Shown here: one piece after another, positions 19,741 to 31,262 of the stretch
Layout of the letters: every line of letters begins with the position of its first letter
Position numbering within the stretch: the stretch's first letter is position 1
Origin: Gymnopilus junonius
Taxonomy: Eukaryota > Basidiomycota > Agaricomycetes > Agaricales > Galerinaceae
Length of the DNA stretch: 64,000 nt
Reading direction: 5' to 3'
NCBI GenBank assembly: GCA_015501075.1
Contig: JADNYJ010000116.1
Location: 62,001 to 126,000 of the forward strand
The notes under the pieces: generated by a model
Told to the model about the DNA's origin: nothing
The model's input: only the letters and a program-made list of their open reading frames with translations
Databases searched by the model: none
Translations under genes and position numbers: made by a program

Positions 19741-22251
19741 TCACTTCTTTCCATTTGACGCAGGCAAAACTTTCTTGTAAATCTGATTGATAACCCATGT
19801 GACGTCGTGTATAGCCATTGAGACACGGATCTGCGATTCGCCCGGAGTTAAGGCCTTGACCCACCACGAAAGTGCAATGACAACGATGTATAGCCCCGAG
19901 GAGCCGCCTTTGTGGAGGAAGCACCAGTCTTCACCAGCTGGCGTGGAGTAGACAAACGAGCTATCATCTGCTAACCTCCATTTGGGTTGGATGGCAATCC
20001 ACCATGCCATGAAGGACGACCCATATTCGTCGGCATTGATTTTTGGCATTACATCTTTCTTTTTGCTCTTGATCCATGCTGCAATGACTTCCGGATGCGA
20101 AGTGGTGGGCAGGTTCTGGAAAGGCTTCGTAAGTCATTCAAATAGGCAAATAGGAAGACGTACCCCCATAACTTTGTTCTCCATTTCAAACTTCAAAAGC
20201 AACACCACAAGGTTCTGCCACCCACCCTCCTTCAAAACCCCGCGTAAATAATCCAACCTGCCATTGCTCATGAGCCAGGCTGGTAGGTTACTCGTGTCAA
20301 CAGAATTAACAGGGTCTCCAACCTGGTCAACTCTCATCGAAACGGTCTTCGGGGCGGGGGGTGATGCGGTTTCATCCTCGATGTCGACCTCCAGCGGGAC
20401 GCTCTTTCCTTGGTGATCATCGACGGAAGTCAGGGCTGCAGCTCCATTCACACCGTCAACATCCATTGGAATGATGTTTCCTTGGTGATTGTCAATGGAA
20501 GTCAGGGAAGGGGGCAATACGGCTCCATTCGCGGTATCAACATCCATCGAAGAGGCAGAAGGTTCAGGGTCCGAGCTGGTGAGAGCTTGAGTCATGCCAG
20601 GCGCAGAGGCTACATCGTCGGTTCCAGCTGGGACAAGTAATGACGATGAGGTTGAACCAGGAAGAGCTGTTCCATCGTGTGTAGAGGCATCGAAGTCGGC
20701 TGGAGGAGGCGAATCCAACGTCGCGTCACATTCAGGCGAGGTTAGGGTTTGATCTGTGCCTTGCCCTTGTTCTTCGTTTGGTTTATCGCTGTGCAGTGTG
20801 AATTCATCAAACTCAACTTGGATCCTGGAATGATATGAATCATTCTTACCTCGGTCCTGTAGCAAGCCTCGCGGAAGTCCTGATGGGTTCGTCGTTTCCT
20901 TTCTTCTTTCCCTTCGCTTTCCTCGCTTTTCGAACAGGTTCTGGCTTCAAATCCTCTGGCAAAGGGTATTGCTCTCCGATTTTCTTAAAGAGCTCGATGT
21001 TCTTCGCAATGTTGGCCTCTCGGGTAAGCTCGTACTGAGATTTCTTGGACTTCACTTCAATCTGATCTTTGCCACGACTTCCCTCAGCATCAACGTGACT
21101 GTTTCCCTGTTCGGCCTCGCCTTCAGCAAGTTCCGGCGTCGTTTCCTTCGACCCCAAGGACATGCTGTCTCGCACGTCTTCGGCTGGCAATCATGGTGAG
21201 CTTTACTGGCCCATGACATTGAACTCCACTTATGAAAGGATTCATGAAGGAAATCATCGAAAGGGCCGACTATGTGCATATCGTACCCCTCGTTTCCCAG
21301 AAACTCTTCGAAGTTCTGATTATCGGCAGATTTTCCACAGTGTAACCTTCACAACATGATCATTAGTACTGCCTTAATGATCAAGGTACGAGCAATATTT
21401 ACATGTATGTTGTTATCTGACCGTTTTGACCCGGCTCTGGTCCTCCAACCAGGAAGGAAATATTCCATCCAGTTTGTTGCTGAATAGATTCTCTGATCGT
21501 AGCAAGGGTTTTCGGAAGCTTATCGATAGCCCTGTGGAAGAAGAGTGAGTCATTATTCTGCAGAATGAAAGTACAAAACATAATTACTTTTGATAGCCTT
21601 GGTTTCGCACATCCAATTTGACCTCGTTTTCATCACTGGCTACCTCCTCCTTCAGTTCCGCTCGACGTTTCCTCACTTCAGCCTTCAGTCGTCGGATTCC
21701 TCCCTGTATTTCTCTTGCAAGAACGTATTCATGAAAGTAAATCTCGTTTCCATCATTTTCATTTCCGAGTTCTCAGCCTCCCATTTCTTCGTAAACGCGC
21801 TCCATTCTTTGTCAATGATAGCCTTCCATTTCGACTCGTATGTCATTTGCTGATAGATTTGCCATTCTAGGCGTACCCTGGGTTTCGCCGTTCGGAGCTT
21901 CAGAAGACCACGACTGCCTGAGCCGAATGTTTGGCCTCGGGTATGGTTATGAAACCATGCCTTGACCCGCTATGAACTCTGTCAGTCCCTGATAATGCAT
22001 ATACGAAATGAAAGTTGACACACATCATCCTCCTTCATTTTCTTCTTCTTTACAGCATCTTCAGGACTCTTCGCACCGGCAAGTTCTTCCTGCGTGGGAT
22101 CGGAAACTGGCCAGGCCTTGTGCCATTCCTTGAGCACTTTCGGAAAGAACTCTTTCGCCGTCGTTTTCATTTGCTGGGAATTGATGAACTGATCCATGTA
22201 TCCAGCAAGCCAAGTTCCTTGCTCGTCAGTGGTCCATTTACGACGGCCCAT
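19741..22251 (-). CDS. KDZ-associated accessory protein (unknown function)
   Basis: A multi-exon minus-strand gene starting MGRRKWTTDEQGTWL at 22251. The first intron is clear (donor GTGTGT after KMKEDD, acceptor TTCATAG near 21970), followed by RVKAWFHNHTRG. Later segments are AIDKLPKTLATIRE...FLVGGPEPGQNG (21550-21400), HIVGPFDDFLHESFHKW (near 21270), a Lys/Glu-rich block, and an acidic linker with an internal repeat (DNHQG..IPMDVD and DDHQG..VPLEVD). The C-terminus has WWIAIQPKWR and LYIVVIALSWWVKAL. I recognise this as a protein type common in Agaricomycetes beside KDZ transposases, with no known role. A one-base shift near 21690 (after KYREESDD) may mean decay or error. The stop is at 19741. 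Confidence 0.6.
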
Positions 22252-22979
22252 TGCCAAGAGTACTGTAGAGATGTATATCTGTGAATGTGTAGTCGATGTG
22301 GTTGACGTGGCTATAGTCACTCAAGCAAGGAAGGATTTTAATTTTTTTTTAAATTGATGTAGCCGGCTAACAGTGCAAATATTATGTTCTACCAGTCCCG
22401 GAGCCGTCACCAAATTGGGTATTCCCTCTCGTTTTTTCTAGGTGTATATTCCTTTTTTTTGTTTTGTATATATATTTTATCCAATTAAATGGCACTACCA
22501 ATTCAAGATCCAACCGCTCCGCCACCCTGTATCTCCGTCACAGGATTGAACATGAAGATAGAGTCTGCCCCCGCGGCGCGTACTTTTGAGATGTAAGTGG
22601 TGTTACAGCTGTTCGTCATGGAGCTTGAAACTTACCCTTTTGGTTTTGGTTCGCTTTTTAGCATCTTCCATATATTCTATGGTGCGTATTTCATTGAATA
22701 TGGGTCTGCGCATTTGTCTCGACTCTGTAACGAGTTTTCGAATGAAATTTGCTGAGCTGTTTGTAGTGTGACTTGTGAAGTCGACGCAGTTCCGGTATCG
22801 TCGTTCTGGAGTGGTCCCCTCGCAATGAGGCATGTTATGGTCAAGTTCCAAGAGGGCCATTGACGTGGTAAGTGCATAGCCGTCAGGGGGTGACAAATTA
22901 TGTAAAAGTACTCGGCTAACATTACATTATGACTGTTTGCCAAACACGCCCCATGGACCAATAAAAGTATCCCAACCTC
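22252..22979. other. KDZ I spacer between divergent cargo genes
   Basis: It lies between the accessory gene (minus) and the hybrid-binding-domain gene (plus), so it is a likely divergent promoter. A 34-residue frame at about 22489 (MALPIQDPTAPPPC...) has a GTAAGT at its end and could be a small exon. Minus-strand frames at 22603-23039 have no motif I know. Confidence 0.35.
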
Positions 22980-23782
22980 CCCGCAGACCTTCGGGTCATT
23001 CTCGTCGCTATGTCTCCCAACAGTACTGAAGGTAGGCATCTATTCTAACTGCCTGAAATCATACTGACTCAAAAACCACCAGGTCCTCCTGCGCTTAACT
23101 ACGCGACACATCGAACCGACTTGCGCGCGCTTCAGATGGCAAGACGATCAATACCACATCTTCGAAGACTTCCGTTGACCCTGCTTTTCTTGCTGAGATC
23201 CTCGCCAATAACCCTCCCCTCGACGCTGCAGCATTAGATGCCCTTCTAGGTAACAGAAGGTCACACCGAGCGACCTCAACAACCGATGGAGCCAATCCTG
23301 ACAATGCAGCTTCGATTATGGATGGACTTGCCGACTCGATCCACCAGCTCTCGATGGATGGGCTCGCCGACTCGATCCACCGTCTCTCGATCCCAGACTC
23401 GATCCACCGTCGCTCGATCGCAGGCTCGTCTCAAAACCTTCAACCCCGCCCATTTGCCAGTGCTGCTCTAAATGTGCAGAACCTTACCAGTACCTCTCAA
23501 CAAAAAAATTCTACTCTGTCACTGTTGGGAAGTGTACTGGTGTCTTCTTTCCATGGTACGTTTCACGCTCCTATTTCCTTGTATTTCGTTGAGTTGAAAT
23601 TACTCTAGGTCCCACGTGAAACCCTTAGTCGACGGCATTTCTGGAGGATTGGCAGTCGGTTCAAAACCCACGATGCCGCTATGTGTGATTACCTATCGGC
23701 CAAGAGTAAGGGGTTGGTCAAGGTGGTACGAAATCCAGGAGATGATTTTATTTTTGGACCTCGCTCAGAGGCGGAGTTGTAG
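22980..23782 (+). pseudogene. Gene with RNase H1-type hybrid-binding (viroplasmin-like) domain, frameshifted
   Basis: A plus-strand gene within KDZ I. An N-terminal disordered region includes DPAFLAEILANNPPLDAAALD and a tandem repeat MDGLADSIHQLS/MDGLADSIHRLS. It is followed by the hybrid-binding fold: KFYSVTVGKCTGVFFPW, HVKPLVDGISGG, FKTHDAAMCDYLSAKSKGLV and KVVRNPGDDFIFGP. This resembles the RNA:DNA-hybrid-binding domain at the N-terminus of RNase H1 and in caulimovirus viroplasmin. An intron (donor GTACGT after CCATG near 23560, acceptor CTCTAG near 23610) interrupts the domain. Frame changes at an A7 run near 23505 and near 23640 break the reading. No RNase H catalytic domain follows; the frame stops at 23782. 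The start codon is uncertain; ATGTCTCCC at about 23011 is one option. Confidence 0.6.
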
Positions 23783-24669
23783 TCTGCACGTAGTACTGCT
23801 CTGTCTTTATTAGAAAGCTTTTTGTTGTAGTTATCACCTCTTATGCATAGCCATTAATTTCCAGTCGTCGTGATGATTTGAATTTGCATAATGGAGATTG
23901 GTGAAATGTGCTGGGACCATTGTTGGGACTCAAAAGTAGGACTGCGATGCACTGGATGCTTGCCGCAGGTGCTCGATACATTATAAATACCAATTTGAAG
24001 GATATTTGAAGATCTAACTACAGCTGATGGGAAGTCGAATGCAGACCCTACTGTACATCTGAGGGTTTAAAAGTTCTGAACTTCTCGAGTACATTAGAAA
24101 CAATGCACGTTAAAATAGCGCGAGTCTCTAGTCATGATTTGACCCAACTCAAGTCAGCTTTTCATTAGTGGGTTATGCTAAATTGGCAATGCGAACTCAA
24201 TGGTATTATTGATTACTGACTAACCCGGCCGCTACTGGGTAATGGGTAATAGACTCGGACATGCCTAACTTCCGAGTCTCTGCTCTCAGTCGTCATTCCA
24301 AACCCCAAACTACAAACTATTCAAATTTCACGATTTGACTTCCTCCCGAGTTCTCGATTCCTCGCTTTCGAGGAGCGTCGCAGTCCATTTGACAGGTTCT
24401 TAATCGTCTTGACTTCTTGGTACCTAGGATCTAAGATCCTGGAATTGAGATTACAGAATGGGAGTGCATGCGTTATCTAAGCGACAGATCAAGCCAAAAA
24501 TGGTCAGTGCATATTTTGGCGCTTTCATTCACCAGTCAGCACGAAATCATTGAATCTCAATCTCGCTCCTCTTTCATTCGCCGAGTCACAATCATTTCTT
24601 TCTCCACCCTCCCAGGTTTTTTCTCATAATGTAAGCCACTGTCTTTTCAACTGCCAGCACATCACTCTC
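23783..24669. other. KDZ I internal spacer upstream of the transposase
   Basis: No gene seen. It probably contains the transposase promoter and 5' leader. A short frame from 24550 runs into the leader but lacks motifs. Confidence 0.4.
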
Positions 24670-27600
24670 ATGGCAAAACGCAAGGACGACGAAGACAACT
24701 CTCAACCGCCTCCAAAACATTTGCACCCTGGCTTCGTGTGGCCACAGCACGTCCCAGAGATGCATCCAATGCTTCTACCTCTCGAGATACTTCGCAGGCG
24801 TCGAATTCAGCACGTCCTGGGGATGCCTCTGGTTCTTCCACCTCACGAAACACCTCTGCGGCATCGACTTCTCTTACCTCAACTTCACGTTCCTCTGTCT
24901 CCCATATCACTACTCTCGCCATTAGTGCTAGCAACAACCAATTGAAAGCCAAGCACACTCAACGAAGCCATACACCTGCCCAGCCTGAGCCAGCCGATGC
25001 CAACCTTTCACACAAAGCTGGATTCCAACCTCCACATGAACCCGTTGGTGCCACGCCTTCCACCTCCAACGATGCCAACACTGTGCCTTCTGCCAGCGCG
25101 GCTAAGCCAAAGCGAGAGAGGAACAACAATGCCCAAGTACGTGACTTCATCAACTTGATTGTCTTTTCAATCTGACTTATCAATCTCGTTAGGCAAAACT
25201 TCTCGAGTGGCTTGCGCTTCGGGATGCTACTCTAGACGAGATACTGCGCATGATGGGCTAGGCATTTCCTTGGGCATCAATACTGCATCGACTGTGGGGA
25301 TGAAGATGGTCTTTTCAAATGCAAAGATTGCTCGGGAGGGTCTCTCCTTCGTTGCCAGGGCTGCGTTGTGAAAGTGCATCAACATCTACCTTTACACCGA
25401 ATTGAGGTAAGAGTCTGTAAATATATATCCTGCGACCGCAATAACTAATATTACCCTTTTTTCTCTTCAGCAGTGGACTGGGCAGTTCTTCAATAAGGAG
25501 AACCTTAAAGCACTTGGCCTTCGCGTACAACTAGGACACGGAGGAAGCGTGTGCCCATGCCCGTCCCCTGGTCCACCGGGTTTCATGGTTTTCGACACTT
25601 CAGGTGTTCATTCCGTGAGTATCGACTACTGCGACTGCCCGAATGAGGACGTGCCCGATAGAAGAACACAACTCCTGAGGCAAGGGTGGTTCCCGGCAAC
25701 CTTTACGCGACCTAATACGGTCTTTACATTCGATTGTCTGACACACACCACGAACTTTCACTCCAAGGGAAAGGAAATCTCTATGATTTCTACCATGGCC
25801 TCCTACGAAAGATGGATAACGCGAACATTTCCGATTCGATTGTATGTTTTAACGCACTGCCCTTCTTCATTAACTTGTTCCTAAACCTTTTACAGTATCG
25901 ATACAAAGAAATGCACAGGGTCTTTCATATCTGGCGAAATCTCATGGTGCTCAAGCGTGCTGGGCGAGGTCATGATCCCGAAGGAATAGGGGTGACGGCT
26001 CCAGGTAGTTTGACTGTCGAATGCCCGGCCTGTCCGCATCCTGGGCATAATCTCCCGGATGATTGGGCGCAAGCCGGTCCCTTGTTGTATGTTTGATCAT
26101 TTCATTTCATCTTTATGTGTTCTGACAAATTTCCGAAGATTTCTTTACATATTATACATATCTGTGGATGCAAACTTCAAGCTGAAAGGGAAGAAACGGG
26201 GCTTGAAGGACATCGAGTTGATGCCAGGATGGGGTCCCTTCATTGAGGAAAATGCATACCAAAAATTCCTCGTGGATTACGTCGATGAGCCTGAGGTAAG
26301 CTTTCTCTTTCCATCAGTCATTCACTCAGTGTTCACACTATATCAACCAGATTAATACGTGCGAGTCAGAGCATGACGCCATTGTCAGAGCGCAAACACA
26401 TTGCACACCTGGCTATGCCGTATCAGGCGTCGGCCTCATAATTTGCTCAAGGCATGCCCTCGTACGAAGGAATGGTGCCGGCGACCTTCAGAAAGGAGAA
26501 AAGTAAGTTTTTTTTTGGTCAATTCGAGTGCGCAATCTGAATACAACATTTATTCAGATATTGTAATATGGATTTCATTATTTTTATGGCGCTGTGGGGC
26601 GTTTTTTTACCCTGGATCTTTATCACCTACGACATCGGTTGTCAGTGGTCTAAGAACTTCCGCAGTTGCATGATTAAGTTCCCCGAAGACATGAGAATTC
26701 CGGCCGAGACCAAAGTTGACGTCGCCATTCCCAGCTGGCACATCAACGGTCATGGAGAGAGATGCAGAAGGGATTTCTGCTTGGGGTATACCAAAGGTGC
26801 TGGAAGGACATGTGGCGAGGAAGTTGAAATTACGTGGTCGCATACCAATGCTCTTGCACCGAGTGTGCGAGAAATGGCACCAGTGGCTCGGCATGACACG
26901 TTGAATGACCACTGGAATGCTTGGAATTTTCATAAGATTGTCGGCTTTAGTAAGTTTGTTTTGTTCTTTCATCAGATGATCGCTTATCTATTTTTACAAG
27001 GAACCTTATTTGCAAAACGCTTCGAGGAAGCAGTGCTTATGAAAGCAAAGCATACAGAGGTGTTCATCAAATTCTCAGCAACATTCCCACTGGCTGTCGT
27101 CGAGAAGTGGGAAAGGATGGTTCTGAAGTGGGAGGATAACCTGAAGGCCGCTAATCCTTATAATGAACCTGAGCAATGTAAGTCTTACATCTAACATTCC
27201 GAACTCATCCTTAATCTAATCAAATCTCCAGCGACTACCTTACAAGATGCGCGACTTGAATTAGCACAAGAAGAAAATGCCAAGTTGGCAGCAGGGCGTG
27301 CCCCACGACACAAGGTGTCTATGATGGGCTTTTTTTCGATGGGATTTGATATTGAAGAGCAGCAGTGAGTGTACCCATTTTTCGTATGTCTTAAATATCT
27401 AAAATTTCTTAGGTTTATCTTCAAAACCGAGCTCTCAAAAACAAAAGGGAAGAAAACTAGCAAACAGCTTGCCGATCTCGAGGAGAAGAGAAGTTCCCTC
27501 ATCCGTCAAATCCATTTATGGCGGCCTGTTCAAGTTGCTTATACCCCCCACGTTGCCACCCTACTCCCTTTGGTACACGATGACGGAAACGCGAGTCATC

Positions 27601-28559
27601 TCTTGAACCCTGAATCAGTGCCACTCTTTTTCCCCTCCTCTCTTCCTGCCTCATTTCGCAAGCTCCCCGAAATCAAGGAGATACACGACATCGAGCACCG
27701 TTTACGTGAGCCGCAAGCTGATGATGCACTTGCTGACGTTCGCCGCCTTCGACGTATTATCACCGGACTTTGGCTATTCAAAAAGCTCAATGTTTCGGGG
27801 ACTGGAAATCGGCCCAACACACGGATGTTGGATATGTATAATCGATTACACACAAAATTACAATGTGCCGCCAACCGTTACCATACCGCCTACAATGCGC
27901 TCCTGGTTCTCGATCCGAATGGCTCATGGAGAGAACGGCTCAAAGAGCTAAATCCGGTGGATATAAGGGGTCCAGGTCGAGATCCCGATGACCCAGAAGA
28001 CATGAAGAAGTCAAAAGGCCGATTCGAGCCATCATGGATTTGGCTCGTGCCGCGATCGCCACGTGAAAGGGGAGACGATCAGACTGAGGATGAATTCAAT
28101 GACACCATGCGTGCTGAATGGGCCCAAACGCGGGCCCGAAAGTGTAGATGGAGTGAAGAGCTCTTAATAATCCAGGAGGAAATGCGACGAGTACTGGCCT
28201 ACCAGGAGTGGAGAGCAGAGTGGTGGTCTGAGCAGGCTAACCGAAGACAGGATGCAGATCCTTCTGTATCCAGTGGCATTGCAGCATATGCTCATAAGCA
28301 GGCAAGTATCTGTCATCGTATGGCTGCTCGGTGTGCCACGTATTGGTTACCGATTATGAAGAAGTATAGCATCATACCCATGTGGAGCCAAATATATGCA
28401 CTGCCGGAATGCCAGAGTTCGACACAAGGTGAGCCAGAGTCCGAGTCCGAGTCTGAGTCCGAGTCAGGCGACGAGGACAACAATCGTGAATTGAATGAAG
28501 TAGATGAATGGTCAGATGCTGGTATTTTGGATGTGGAAAGCATTGTGGATTTTGATTAG
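24670..28559 (+). pseudogene. KDZ I transposase with CxC cysteine cluster
   Basis: A multi-exon gene from ATG 24670 to stop 28557-28559. A Ser/Thr/Ala-rich N-terminus precedes the cysteine cluster (CIDCGDEDGLFKCKDC, RCQGCVVKVH...PLH), and CPCPSPGPPGF...DYCDC follows. The transposase core is strongly conserved: CPACPHPGHNLPDDW, SVDANFKLK, TGVG-type GVGLIICSRHALVRR, GDLQKGEKYCNMDFI, the catalytic-type YDIGCQWSKN, IPSWHINGH, and CRRDFCLGYTKGAGRTCGEE. The acidic tail is SESESESESGDEDN. It would cut and paste the element in the nucleus. Introns after about 25840 read cleanly, but single-base frameshifts near 24740, 25250-25285 and 25735 interrupt the N-terminal part, so it is called frameshifted. 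Confidence 0.85.
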
Positions 28560-28589
28560 AATATGTACTTAGCCTGAGAGTTCAACAAA

Positions 28590-29110
28590 AGCGCAATGAA
28601 ATCCACAGGGCTGTGATTGAAAAGTCGCAATGAAAGGTGCTGGCATGAATGCCATCCATTGAAAAATCGCAATGAAAGGTGCTGGCTATCCATTGAAAAA
28701 TCGCAATGAAATGCGCTGGTTATCCATTGAAAAATCGCAATGAAATGCACTGGTTATCCATTGAAAAATCGCAATGAAAGGTGCTGGCTATCCATTGAAA
28801 AATCGCAATGAAAGGTGCTGGCTATCCATTGAAAAATCGCAATGAAAGGTGCTGGCTATCCATTGAAAAATCGCAATGAAATGTGCTGGTTATCCATTGA
28901 AAAATCGCAATGAAATGCGCTGGTTATCTATTGAAATGTCACTATGAAATACCCCTAGACAACTATTGAAATGTCGCAATGAAAAACCCCTGGCTACTAT
29001 TGAAATGTCGCTATGAAATACACTAGCCTACTATTGAAAAATCACAATGAAAGGTGCTGGGTATCTAATGAAATATTGCAATAAAATGCGCAGGTTATAC
29101 ATTGAAAAGT
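28590..29110. repeat. Right subterminal satellite array of KDZ I (inverted)
   Basis: About 14-15 tandem units, complementary to the left array. Units read CCATTGAAAAATCGCAATGA then AAGGTGCTGGCTAT, and are more homogeneous here (28660-28900 nearly identical) than on the left. The part nearest the terminus (28920-29110) mirrors the higher-order block of the left array. The array starts about 30 bp after the transposase stop codon. Confidence 0.9.
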
Positions 29111-29328
29111 CGCAATGAAATATTAATGAAATCACCATTGAGATGGATTGACAGAGTTATGAAATGCCCTACAGAATTTCCCATATCTTATGAGAAACCC
29201 AAGGCAAATAAATGATTGAAAGACTTAGACTATTATAATGAAAGGCCTCTCATAAAATCTTAAGCATTATAGATATGGCCCTCTAGGCTTAAGCCTAGGT
29301 TATATGATAAAAGTGGTAGCCACCAGTC

Positions 29329-29410
29329 CATATATAGATGGTCTAATACTATTTGTGAAGTAGGAAAAGCATTGTCCTGCCATGCGAAGCAGTGACCCAC
29401 TAAAACAAGT
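29329..29410. mobile_element. Repeat M, copy 2, right part
   Basis: The remaining ~80 bp of repeat M after KDZ I. It begins with CATATAT, the duplicated target, and ends at CCCACTAAAACAAGT exactly as copy 1 does at 15232. It lacks a ~20 bp internal duplication present in copy 1 (ATTATATGCATTCTAATACT). Confidence 0.8.
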
Positions 29411-31262
29411 GAGTATATCAAGACAACACTTACCTGTAATAGAACTGTGTTTAATGTAAACGGACTGACTGCTGCCTTATTGCCAAAGTGTGAAACACCT
29501 TCGAAAGGGTTGAGTACAAGGGCAAGGATAAACATAGGCTGGTCGAGAGCCTTCCAACATTTCTCGACCCTCTTCGTCATGCCAGCTGCAATGGAGGGGT
29601 TTGAATGCTTCTGAAAGTAGAGGAAGATACCTGCAAACGTCAAAAGTGCCTGATCTGGATGAAGTGCATCCATCTGATTCAAGTTGATACCAAGACAAAT
29701 AGGCTCAAGGTCATCAACAACAGCCTTGAGGTGACGCCAAAACCCTCCATCATCGATGAGATCACATTGGTTCATTGCTTCGTCTTCAAGCTTCTGCTTT
29801 TTCTGATGATTTTTTTCCGCCCCAACTTGTGCAGAAATGATATCATCTCGGCGTGAGATTACAGCCCGACGTAGTGCATCCTTCAAGTCACAAAGGCGAT
29901 CAAAGGCAACGAAATGTGTCGTCCAATGAGTCAGGTTAGCAACGAGGTATGCCAGAACCTTTCCAGGTGGGATCGAGATTTCTGCCTGTGTATCATTGAA
30001 TATTGACTGAACCTTGCCGTGATTGAGTATCCAGCCAATCAGGCCTGTCGCCTCTTCTGCACTTTCTGCGGCCTCAGCATTCTCAATGAAATATTCACCG
30101 AGAATAAGTTGAAACTAATAGATTGCATTGATTTGAGTGAATTCTGAATATGGCACATTACTCTCACCTGATGCACACAACACGGCGGGCCAAACAACCA
30201 AGGCCGCTTTATCACAAGGGCCTTTCTTCCACGTTGACTCCCACCATCATTGTCACAGCAGAAGGCAATGACTTTCACCCCATATATATCCTCAGCTTTG
30301 TCAATCATACCTTCAAATGCTAGACACATCAATGCACCATCTTTCTTATGTGCCATTGCAAGGATTAGGTCGATGAGATAGGTCTGCCAGTACAAACAAT
30401 AAGCCATAACTTACAGTGAGTCATGAAGAAGCTGCTTACCTTTCCACTAACAGATATATTCACACCATTTATAGAGTCCCTAGATTCGTCTTTCCACCCA
30501 TCCGATGCCAGGACCACGTATTTGCCCTGCAAAACCTGCTTCAAGCACTGCATGACTGTGGCATCTGCGTCATTGAGAAGCCTACCAGACAACTGCTGGT
30601 GGTTGGGCATAGCTTCATCTGCGGTAGCTCGAAAAAGCAAGAATAGCTTTATGATTTCCAGATCATCAACCCATCGGAAAGGCAGGTTCGCAGAGACGGT
30701 TGCACGAAGGAATTGCTTGCTGACGATCTTCTGCTGTTCCTTGGTAAATGGGACATTGATTCTGCGGAAGACCTTGAGCTGAGTTTGCTTCAGGGATGCC
30801 TTGACCTTTGTGAGTAGCTTCCTTTTTGCTGGTTTCCGTCCACTTTTGTCATCGCTTTCACTCCCAGAAACCTCTCGCTCTCGTTTTTCCTTGCCCTTTG
30901 GGTCCTTGGCTTTCCTTGCAGTCTTATGTGCCTCTGAAGATGTATTTGGGCATGGTTTACTGCCATTTTTTCCAAGAATATGTGCAATCATGGAGGAGCT
31001 GACACCAAGTACACCACCAACATCCCTGTTGCATGCTTATTGAGCATTAGCGAGGCCTCAAGCATAAGTAAGTGATATATATACCTTCAATAACCCAGGA
31101 CTGAGATGATAGCTTAGGTTTCCCGTCATCATCAAGCTCTATCTCATCTCCGACAGGCCGTTCCTTTTCAATACAACCACGGCAGTGTGCATGACTGTGG
31201 GATCCATTCTGTTTTCCGCCTGTGAGGAAGTGACCCCAGATAGGTGCTTTAGGAGGAGGCAT
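29411..31262 (-). pseudogene. hAT I transposase, N-terminal and central part
   Basis: The minus-strand start MPPPKAPIWGHF carries a BED-type zinc finger (W-GHF, N-GSHSHAHC-x2-C). A basic linker follows (KGKEKRERE, KRKLLTKVK). Then come blocks shared by Agaricomycete hAT transposases: FRRINVPFTKEQQ, LASDGWKDESRDSINGVNIS (DUF659-like), FCCDNDGGSQRGRKALV, a CCVHQ segment, and LVANLTHWTTHFVAFDRL. It ends at about 29445 with NTVLLQ and a GTAAGT donor, beyond which repeat M begins at 29410. The reading needs several introns and may contain a frame break. The C-terminal part lies on the other side of the insertions at 16049-17079. Confidence 0.78.

Larger units (their letters stand above)
18361..29328 (+). 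mobile_element. KDZ DNA transposon I (10.97 kb) with inverted termini
   Basis: The ends are defined three ways. The terminal repeats are inverted: ACTAGTGGCTACCAC on the left and the complement of ACTGGTGGCTACCAC on the right, continuing for about 240 bp through CTAGGCTTAAGCCTAG. A CATATAT duplication flanks the element (18354-18360 and 29329-29335). The uninterrupted sequence in repeat M copy 1 (near 15140) has a single CATATAT. Inside are inverted satellite arrays, a transposase gene and two further genes. KDZ (Kyakuja-Dileera-Zisupton) elements are a known class of large cut-and-paste transposons expanded in basidiomycetes. The element is CpG-rich, unlike its surroundings. Confidence 0.9.

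Noticed and set aside
24668..24958. Minus-strand 96-residue Glu/Val-rich frame.
   Set aside because: Antisense of the Ser/Thr/Ala-rich N-terminus of the KDZ transposase.
18583..29110. CRISPR-like array impression from regularly spaced ~34 bp units.
   Set aside because: The units are contiguous tandem repeats without unique spacers, occur inverted at both ends of a transposon, and the genome is eukaryotic.
18361..29328. A TET/JBP dioxygenase gene as KDZ cargo, as reported for some basidiomycete KDZ elements.
   Set aside because: No HxD...H dioxygenase signature was seen in either strand of the element.
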